Positions 55,898 through 64,000 of a stretch of DNA of 64,000 nt are shown in pieces. The position numbers and the translations under genes were made by a program. Positions within the stretch are counted from its first letter, which is position 1, and each line of letters starts with the position of its first letter. The stretch is from Neoechinorhynchus agilis (lineage: Eukaryota > Acanthocephala): the NCBI GenBank assembly GCA_051530055.1, contig CM121342.1, positions 6,386,001 through 6,450,000 of the forward strand, written 5' to 3'. The notes under the pieces are model-generated. The model was not told where the DNA came from. It made no database searches and saw nothing but the letters and a program-made list of their open reading frames with translations.

Positions 55898-56518
55898 ATT
55901 CAATTTTAGTCAATCCCTTTCTTGTTCGGATTATTTTATTTAGGCATAAAGCAAAAACAATTACATCAGAGAAGTGATATAACCACATAGCCTCTAATGC
56001 ACGGTTAAAAGTTTGTACATTCCTCCGGATCCTCAGATACCTCCCGAGGAGGCGGGACTCATCAGTGAGTTCTCTGATGTAATTGGTTTGGCTTTATGCC
56101 TAAATAAAATAAGCCGGACAAGAAAGGGATTGACTAAAATTGAATGATCACGCTGAAGGGAGGAAACTCACTGATGAGTCCCGCCTCCTGGAGGTATCTG
56201 AGGATCGGAGGAATTAAACTTTTAACCGTGCATTAGAACTATGTGGTTATATCACTTCTCTGATATTGGTTTGCTTGCCTAAATAATAAGGGAAAGGGGT
56301 GTAAAATTGAATGATTGGGGGAAACTCACTGATGAGTCCCGTCTCCCGGAGGTATCTGAGGGTCCAGAGGAATGTACAAACTCTTAACCGCGCATTAGAG
56401 GCTATGTGGTTATATCACTTCTCTGATGTAATTGGTTTGGCTTTATGCCTAAATAAAATAAGCCGGACAAGAAAGGGAATGACTAAAATTGAATGATCAT
56501 AACATACCGGCTTGCCAG
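55898..56518. mobile_element. Cluster of partial SINE copies in both orientations
   Basis: At least four body fragments of the same SINE: one in minus orientation (about 56067-55898) and three in plus orientation (about 56070-56150, 56155-56290 and 56315-56510). Two of the plus copies and the minus copy still carry CTGATGAGTCCC-type and GGTATCTGAGG-type strands, while the GGGACGAAA strand is missing from all of them. The variants GCCTCCTGGAGG and GTCTCCCGGAGG keep a small hairpin between those two strands. Confidence 0.7.
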
Positions 56519-56599
56519 TAAAACTTAAAAAATTTGCAAAGTAAAATCACCTTTCGAAAAAAGAAACGATGGCCGATTTAAAACAAACCTTCTCGAACA

Positions 56600-58900
56600 A
56601 ATAATGACGACGACACCGTTTGAAAGACCATCAATTTCCGAGGTGATTCTTCACCTTATGCGCTACTGTTCCGCGGAGGTTATTTGTCGGAAGGACAAGA
56701 GATACTATTGAGAGGCGTTTTGATTGTTTTATGAACATCTTATAAAAGCATTTGGTGAGGAGGGGGAAATAAACTGCAAAATTTAGAGGCTCTTCTCCGT
56801 TAAAACTTTCAAGGTGACGGATTTGTGATTGGGAAAGGTTGCAAAAGAGTGAGTAAAATTTGAAGAGATCGGGCCAAGGGATTCCTAAATGGCGGAGGCG
56901 TTTGAGGAGGTAAATTTTAAAGGTATTGAAATTGGAGACTCGAGATTCTGAGGGAGGTGACTCGTAGGATGTCATTTGGAAGATTGGGGCAGGAAACGGA
57001 GTTGCGGAAGAGAGAAGGGATCATATCGAAGCACATAGAGAAATTGAGGTAGAATTTGTGATTGGTGCAGAAATTTTTTATGTGTGTGATTTCTTTAGAG
57101 GTTAAGGACAGGGAGAGGTGGGATTGAGTGATGAGATCGTCGGCACATAAGAAAAGTTTAAATCATTTAAGAAAATATTACAAAGTGGTGACAGCACAGC
57201 ACATTGAGGTCTTTGGTGAGGGATATTCTGATCGAGGAAATAGATCGGCAGGGAATGTGAAGAAAAGATTCGAGCCAGCGAATCTGCCTCAAGTTGAGAC
57301 CAAAATCGGAGCAGGCCTGGTGAAGGAGTGAATGGTCCACGGAGTCGAATGTTTTCGATAAATCCAATTGAATAAGACGGGTGACGTGGGAGGGATTATT
57401 GTCGAGGTTTCGTAAGAGCGTGTCATAAATGCAAAGTACGGCGTCGGTTGCCGAAAATTTAGGTCGGAAGCCAAATTGTAGGAGCGATGCCTTTTCGTTG
57501 ATAAGTGAATGAAGGTGAGATTTAAAACATTTTTCGGTGATTTTTGAAAGAGCGGCGGGTAGAATGGATATTGAACGGAATGATTCGGCGGAAATTGGAT
57601 GTAGTTTTTTTTGGAAGAAGGATAACTTTAGCAGTTTTCAGGCATCAGGGTAGATGCCATATAGAAAGCTGAGGTTTATAATGAGGGTTAGAGGGTCTAT
57701 GAGTTCGAGGATGATTCAGGAAAGATCCCAGTTTGGGATTTCGGATTTAGAGGACGAATTTCGAGGAAATTTCTTGAGATGCGGTAGAACTTCGTATGAC
57801 GAAACTAAGGGGAGTATTGACGAGTTGACAAAAGTTTCTGATGTGAGCGATAGAGATTGTGTGGTGACTGATGTTGGGCAGTGATTGTAATTTTAGTCAA
57901 TGAAGAGGTTCTGATTGATGTAGTCTAGAACCTGTTTTAATTCAGTGGATGACAAATTAGGGAAGGGATCAGGATTTGCGTAGACCAAAAGAGTCCTTGA
58001 CGGCCCGCCACCATGTTGAATTGCCACGTGAACGAATTTTGGAGGAAATTAAGCTTCTGTGGTTGACAAGTATTTTGTTAGTGTTTTTTGTAAACGGGGA
58101 AAGTCTGAGGAGTTATTGCGATGGGCCTGAGATGCTTGATTTTGAAGGGGGGTCACGCTTGGACATTCTAATGAATTTAATGGGTATTGTCGAACTTAGG
58201 TAATATTTTATGTCTGAGGTTAGGGAGGACATTGCCAATGAAGGGCCATTTGTGTTGTCAGAGTGGAATGTGCGGATGTTATAGCTGAATAATTTTATAA
58301 AAATTTTGGAATGTGATGATCACGTTTATCTCAGACGTAAACGGGAAGATTTTATACGCTGAAGTGGGGTGGAGGGATTTATAAGGGCAGAGGAATGGTC
58401 ACGATTCGCGGGGGAGGGAGCCTAGAGGCGTAGAAGAAGAAATAGTTTATTGAAGTCCCCTGCAATTAAGAAATGGTGTGAATTTGTGAAGTTTCTGAGC
58501 TCCATCATAGAATCAAGTTGGCGCAAAGAGGGTTCAGGACAGGAGGGCGATAGACGTTAGCAATTGTGAATTCTCTGAGGACATTTCTCAGAGGAGCTAT
58601 GAAATGGACTGTGATGAATTCTAGATCGGGGTTTTGTAAAAAGCCAGTGAGAAATAAAGAGTAAGGTAGCGATTACCGTACGTAAATTGAGACCCCCTCC
58701 TGGACGGTCCTCGCAGTATGGAGAGGTGGACAGTCAAACTGGTCCTTAGATTTAATGCCTCGTGAATAACGACGATCAAAGACAAGCAATTTTTCATTTG
58801 CATCTTTTGTAAACATGAAAACTCTATTTGGAATGGTGAAAAGATTGTTTGTCCTTCTAAACTTAACGAAACGCTCTCGCTTTTTAGAAGAAAACATTTT
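56600..58900 (-). mobile_element. Broken LINE (non-LTR) with endonuclease and reverse transcriptase
   Basis: Read on minus. Near 58850-58680 is an N-terminal endonuclease piece (LLVFDRRYSRGIKSKDQFDCPP, TVQEGVSIYV), and near 58485-58445 HFLIAGDFN, the GDFN catalytic block of AP-type endonucleases. Near 57470-57170 is the reverse transcriptase (GFRPKFSATDAV, LIQLDLSKTFDSVDHSLL, FGLNLRQIRWLESFL; block A has TF for the usual AF). Near 56975-56631 is a C-terminal part (RLRHLGIPWPDLFKFYSLF). The order EN then RT and the sequence fit the Jockey/CR1 group. The frame changes several times with many stops and the YxDD region is not seen, so it is dead. Its 5' end lies about 15 nt from the EXOSC1 stop. 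Confidence 0.8.
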
Positions 58901-58901
58901 C

Positions 58902-59664
58902 CTATGCATAAATAGTATAAGCGTCTTGTACTTTTGAGACTTTTCTTTTCTCTGGCCGTTTAGTAACCGGACATAGCATCGAATCGTAGCACACAGGTTT
59001 CAGTAGATGGCCTAGGGAAAAAATATTAGAATAAAAACATGAGATTGTTAGGTGAATACCATCCTTGCACCTGGCCACGATAACGCCAAGTTCTGGTTCC
59101 GTTGTACTGAGAAAATATCCGTCAGAATCTCCGAGACAGATAACGCGAGCTACTACGATATCGCCGATTTGAAAGTGGTCATAGATATTAACGGTTTCCT
59201 TTCCATGAGCGATGATATCTTCTCTCCTATTTCAAATAAGAAAACAATTCTTTTATAGAATCAAACCTGATTATTCCTCTAAAATCACCGTTTGTCAATT
59301 CATCTGCTGCGGCGAATATTGTACATGAGACTGATTGATCGGAAAATCCGATCACTTTACAACATACGATTTGTCCAACCATTGGCAGAGGGTGTAACCT
59401 TCGACGAGGTATTACCGATACAATCAAATTCTTATCTGCGCTTTCGTCACTATTAAATACTCCTTTTAAGTCATCAGCGGATTTGATTTCGAGATCGCCT
59501 ACGACGGATGAACGTATCTGTCCGGATAAAATGTAAGTGCCTTCACCGGCCGCTACTCCATTTGCCGTGCAAATAACATCTCCTTTTTATTTAATTTTTA
59601 ATGGGTCGGTTAAAAATGAAATAATACCTGGGAAAAGGATTTCTTTATTGATTTCCAATGGCAT
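58902..59664 (-). CDS. EXOSC1: RNA exosome subunit CSL4
   Basis: Cap subunit of the 3'-5' RNA exosome (S1/KH ring) in nucleus and cytoplasm. Exons 59664-59628, 59579-59267, 59226-59060 and 59011-58902 join in phase over introns of 48, 40 and 48 nt, giving 208 residues (human 195). Recovered family blocks: GEGTYILSGQIRSS (human GSGTYTRHGYIFSS), LIVSVIPRRR (human PVVSVVRETE), PMVGQIVCCKVIGF, GDFRGIIRREDI (human NSFRGTIRKEDV), GDIVVARVICLGDSDGYFLSTTEPELGVIVA, and a C-terminal MLCPVTKRPEKRKVSKVQ (human MQCPKTHTKEFRKVARVQ). A TTTAAG lies directly before the ATG. The N-terminal, S1-like and C-terminal zinc-ribbon-like parts are all present; the ribbon has Cys at PVCYDSMLC only. Complete gene. Confidence 0.92.
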
Positions 59665-60489
59665 CTTAAATTCATTGATCAGCGTTGATTTATTTTCAGA
59701 TTAAAGCGTATATTTGACCAATGCGAACCAATGTTTTTTTAAATATTAATAAATGTTTTCTGAAGGCAGAAAAAAAGGTTTATGGATTTCAAGTGTGCCA
59801 ATCATGATTATTGCAAAACGTCGAGTATTTAACATACCATTCAAGCGGCGTTTTAAAAATATCTTAAAATTCGTCTTGTTAATTTTTGTGCGAATAAAAT
59901 TTGAGATTTTACTATTGAGCTATCTTTGTGAAATTTTGTCGAACCGCCATCATTGATCTCGGCGATCTGTTAAATATTGAAGAAATTAATGGCCCAATGG
60001 AAGCAAGATATCACCTAAAATCTCAAACCTGAAAATAAGTACACAGCAACTATACAAAAAATTTTCGATTGACTAAACTCTCAAATAAATGAGCTAAAAC
60101 TTTATGCCACTTTTGATACGTTCGATTCTTGATCGCCTTTTTTCTTTATTAAAAGTTCTATGAAAAAACACCGACTTTACAATTTTTGAACATAAAATGC
60201 CTCTTATAAATTGTTGATCCTTCAAATATTTTGCAGCTATAATTTCAAAAAGTTGCAAAAAATCGATCAAACATCATTGAGCAAATAAAATTCGTTCAAA
60301 TTTTGGTGGCCATCGAATGAAGTTAAAAAGGGAGAAAGGAAGTGTGGAAATTTATCGAACTTTCAATTAGTTTTAAAAAAATATAAAGCCATTTGACTGT
60401 AAAGGCAAAAAAGGCTCTCCAATTCTTTGGGTGCTTCTTTTCCACATAGAGCGAAAATATCGGTCAATTGGAAAAAGTTCAATTAAAAA
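59665..60489. other. Intergenic, nothing recognised
   Basis: Upstream flank of EXOSC1. A Lys/Arg-rich open frame near 59753 lacks support. Confidence 0.4.
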
Positions 60490-61110
60490 CACAAAAATTC
60501 TATTTTGAATACAAATACCTCGATTCATCTCGTTCTACTTTTAATCTTCAAATCTCCCGTGCCATTGAGACGATTGATGTCGTCGAAACAAGTAGAATTT
60601 TTAACCTTGGAAAATGGTTGGTCGAAACCAGCCAATAACTTTTATCGGACAAATGAGCGATTCGAAAAGAGAATGCCGGATCCTCGGAGGAGGCGCAATG
60701 GAGGATAAAACAGGTTTCGGCATTTCCTTTGTGTTCAATTGATGATTTTATCGAATTTGCAGATTTTTATTATTTTGGATAAAAATTAAGATTTGTTTTA
60801 AAGCAAGAGAATTCGATTTTGAATACAAATACCTCGATTCATCTCGTTCTACTTTTAATCTTCAAATCTCCCGTGCCATTGAGACGATTGATGTCGTCGA
60901 AACAAGTAGAATTTTTAACCTTGGAAAATGGTTGGTCGAAACCAGCCAATAACTTTTATCGGACAAATGAGCGATTCGAAAAGAGAATGCCGGATCCTCG
61001 GAGGAGGCGCAATGGAGGATAAAACAGGTTTCGGCATTTCCTTTGTGTTCAATTGATGATTTTATCGAATTTGCAGACTTTTATTATTTTGGATAAAAAT
61101 TAAGATTTGT
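60490..61110 (+). repeat. 314-bp repeat family, cluster B (2 copies)
   Basis: Two units 314 bp apart (GAATACAAATACCTCGATTC near 60508 and 60822), nearly identical to each other and very close to the cluster at 21860-22730, 38 kb away. Transposition, conversion or an ectopic array exchange must have linked the two sites recently. Confidence 0.9.
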
Positions 61111-61602
61111 TTTAATTCAAAGTCATACAAAATTATGTGAGAAAAAGCTTAATTTCACAACGTTTTCGTCTCCATCTCAATGAGTCACTCGTTGACGAGT
61201 CAAAACACTAAACTCGGGAAAGGCGCATAAAAAGAGAGCAAAAAAAAGAAAGAGAGGCAACAAGGTAACGTTCCTCGATACAACGAGTTATCGATCACAC
61301 AAATCGATTTGCTCATACGACTAATTGAAGAAATTGGTGGTCGCAGTCATCGATTAATTCGCCTCTATTAAAAGTCAACAATAATTATTCTTCCAGCCTT
61401 AAAAGTGCCAATAACGTCATTGGAGATGATCAGTTGTTCAAGAAATGAAAAATTATTAAGCGAAAATCCTTTGGGGTAATCAATTTAATGATCTGAATTC
61501 ACTGGTCATTGTTTGTACCTTTTTGGACGTTAATTTTTATTTTAAATCCGTTTTTCAAAGTCTTCATCCGCGGTAAATAACTTTTCTTTTAAAATTAAAG
61601 AC
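61111..61602. other. Intergenic, nothing recognised
   Basis: About 500 nt of non-repetitive sequence, slightly GC-richer at 61180-61330, with no gene that I can support. Confidence 0.35.
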
Positions 61603-61690
61603 GTTCTGAGAATCTCGTCGTCTTCCATGATCAGTTTGTTTTTTAACAAACTAATAAACTGATCATGGAAGCCAACTAGATTCTCAGAAC
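61603..61690. repeat. Long palindrome at the start of the last array
   Basis: ACGTTCTGAGAATCT and TTCCATGATCAGTTT are followed, after a short A/T centre, by AAACTGATCATGGAA and AGATTCTCAGAAC. This is a foldback of about 85 bp whose outer arm is the GATTCTCAGAAC motif of the neighbouring satellite unit. Confidence 0.9.
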
Positions 61691-64000
61691 TTTTTTTAAT
61701 CGAAAAAAAGGGTTATTTACACTTTAATCGAAAAAAAGGGTTATTTACACGGTTCAAGACTTCAAAATAACACCTCTAAAAAATATTGAGATATTTCGAA
61801 AGAGGAAAAGGTTTTAGTTGATTTTTTATCCGGACGAATTTAACCCTATTCTTCCAAATTGATTTTCTCTTAAATAAAATTTTAGAATTGTTGATTTACT
61901 TTAATTCTAAACTGACAAGAAACTCCAAGACACTTTTTACAAACTAACGATGAACCCGAGGAGATTCTGAGAACGTTTTTAATCGAAAAAAAAGAGTTAT
62001 TTACCCGGTTAAAGACTTCAAAATAACACCTATAAAAATATTAAGATATTTCGAAAGAGAAAAAGGTTTTAGTTTATTTTAGTTGATTTTTTATCCGGAC
62101 GAATTTAACCCTATTCTTCCAAATTGATTTTCTCTTAAATAAAATTTTGGAATTGTTGATTTACTTTAATTCTAAACTGACAAGAAACTCAAGAAACTTT
62201 TTACAAACTAACGATGAACCTGAGGAGATTCTCAGAACTTTTAATCGAAAAAAAGGGTTATTTACCCGGTTCGAACTTCAAAATAACACCTCTAAAAAAT
62301 ATTGAGATATTTCGAAAGACGAAAAGGTTTTAGTTTATTTTTTATCCGGACGAATTTAACCCTATTCTTCCAAATTGATTTTCTCTTAAATAAAATTTTA
62401 GAATTGTTGATTTACTTTAATTCTAAACTGACAAGAAACTCAAGACACTTTTTACAAACTGACGATGAACCCGAGGAGATTCTGAGAACTTTTTTAATCG
62501 AAAAAAGAGTTATTTACCCGGTTCAAGACTTCAAAATAACACCTATAAAAAATATTGAGATATTTCGAAAGAGGAAAAGGTTTTAGTTTATTTTTTATCC
62601 GGACGAATTTAACCCTATTCTTCCAAATTGATTTTCTCTTAAATAAAATTTTAGATTGTTGATTTACTTTAATTCTAAACTGACAAGAAACTCCAAGACA
62701 CTTTTTACAAACTAACGATGAACCTGAGGAGATTCTCAGAACGTTTTTAATCGAAAAAAAGAGTTATTTACCCGGTTCAAGACTTCTAAATAACACCTCT
62801 AAAAAATATTGAGATATTTCGAAAGAGGAAAAGGTTTTAGTTGATTTTTTATCCGGACGAATTTAACCCTATTCTTCCAAATTGATTTTCTCTTAAATAA
62901 AATTTTAGAATTGTTGATTTACTTTAATTCTAAACTGACAAGAAACTCCAAGACACTTTTTACAAACTAACGATGAACCTGAGGAGATTCTCAGAACGTT
63001 TTAATCGAAAAAACCAATTACCCAGTTCAAGACTTCTAAATAACACCTCTAAAAAATATTGAGATATTTCGAAGAGGAAAAGGTTTTAGTTGATTTTTTA
63101 TCCGGACGAATTTAACCCTATTCTTCCAAATTGATTTTCTCTTAAATAATATTTTAGAATTGTTAATTTACTTTTAATTCTAAACTGACAAGAAACTCCA
63201 AGAAACTTTTTACAAACTAACGATGAACCTGAGGAGATTCTCAGAACTTTTTTTAATCGAAAAAAAGGGTTATTTACACGGTTCAAGACTTCAAAATAAC
63301 ACCTATAAAAAATATTGAGATATTTCGAAAGAGGAAAAGGTTTTAGTTGATTTTTTATCCGGACGAATTTAACCCTATTCTTCCAAATTGATTTTCTCTT
63401 AAATAAAATTTTAGAATTGTTGATTTACTTTAATTCTAAACTGACAAGAAACTCCAAGAAACTTTTTACAAACTAACGATGAATCTGAGGAGATTCGCAG
63501 AACGTTTTTTAATCGAAAAAGTTTGCCGCAAGATTGAATTGTTTATACTAAATAACACCTCTAAAAAATATTGAGATATTTCGAAAAGAGGAAAAGGTTT
63601 TAGTTGATTTTTTATCCGGACGAATTTAACCCTATTCTTTAAAATTGATTTTCTCTTAAATAATATTTTAGAATTGTTGATTTACTTTAATTCTAAACTG
63701 ACAAGAAACTCCAAGACACTTTTTACAAACTAACAGTAGACGAGGAGATTCTCAGAACTTTTTTTAATCGAAAAAAAGGGTTATTTACCCGGTTCAAGAC
63801 TTCAAAATAACACCTCTAAAAAATATTGAGATATTTCCGAAAGAGGAAAAGGTTTTAGTTGATTTTTATCCGGACGAATTTAACCCCTATTCTTCCAAAT
63901 TGATTTTCTCTTAAATAATATTTTAGAATTGTTGATTTACTTTAATTCTAAACTGACAAGAAACTCCAAGACACTTTTTACAAACTAACGATGAACCCGA
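61690..64000. repeat. Tandem array, ~250-265-bp units, ~9 copies, runs off the window
   Basis: Units share TTATCCGGACGAATTTAACC, TCTAAACTGACAAGAAACTC, ACAAACTAACGATGAACC and AATATTGAGATATTTCG. ATCCGGAC starts near 61828, 62093, 62344 and 62597 and continues to the end. The array is truncated by the window edge. Confidence 0.93.

Noticed and set aside
57128-57331. Plus-strand 67-residue ORF
   Set aside because: Shadow of the reverse-transcriptase segment of the LINE on the opposite strand.
60505-61022. Repeated 67-residue ORFs in the 314-bp units
   Set aside because: Identical ORFs follow from identical repeats; they have no domain, and the third copy at 22.5 kb does not keep the frame.

Overview
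The window is a gene-poor, AT-rich piece of an animal nuclear genome. Introns are very short (about 40-60 nt in every gene whose exons could be joined), and many coding sequences have a splice-acceptor-like sequence only 0-5 nt before the start codon. A candidate Sm-type structured RNA that looks like a spliced-leader RNA lies near 35.1 kb. Together these suggest a small invertebrate that trans-splices leaders, most likely a nematode. The acceptors do not follow the strict Caenorhabditis TTTTCAG rule, so an early-branching (enoplean/dorylaimian) nematode would fit better, but the phylum is an inference.

Recognisable housekeeping genes are ALG9 (5' partial, + strand, 1-1837), thiamin pyrophosphokinase (-, 19.8-20.6 kb), mitochondrial ribosomal protein mL48, TRIP4/ASC-1 and a kinesin light chain (all -, 26.4-31.3 kb, possibly partly polycistronic), SND1/Tudor-SN (+, 48.9-51.8 kb) and exosome subunit CSL4/EXOSC1 (-, 58.9-59.7 kb). 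Lineage-specific genes include two diverged PEBP-family proteins with N-terminal membrane segments, three near-identical copies of a gene with a PP1-docking (RVxF) motif, a secreted all-LRR protein, a tiny secreted peptide, and an inverted pair of Pro-rich proteins 12 kb apart. A decayed SLC17-type transporter lies at 22.9-23.9 kb.

Most of the remaining DNA is tandem repeats, at least twelve unrelated arrays with units from 18 to about 280 bp. Two arrays contain the edge of the neighbouring gene in every unit: the 3' end of the second PEBP gene, and the start codon region of the gene at 25.7 kb. This suggests that arrays here grow out of gene borders. Two clusters of a palindromic foldback repeat lie at 33.4-34.6 and 41.9-43.6 kb. 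Mobile DNA comprises broken LINE pieces (54.6 kb; 56.6-58.9 kb), a broken Penelope-like fossil around 37.6-39.3 kb that surrounds an orphan exon coding for membrane helices, and a tRNA-derived SINE at 55.5-56.5 kb.

Three signals deserve a second look. The SINE carries all three strands of a hammerhead ribozyme core, with perfectly matching stems but in an unusual strand order. The thiamin pyrophosphokinase gene is interrupted by a perfect 17-bp hairpin, and removing 37 nt of it restores the frame and a conserved-looking Ser-Thr. The SL-RNA-like locus is consistent with the acceptors found just before many start codons.
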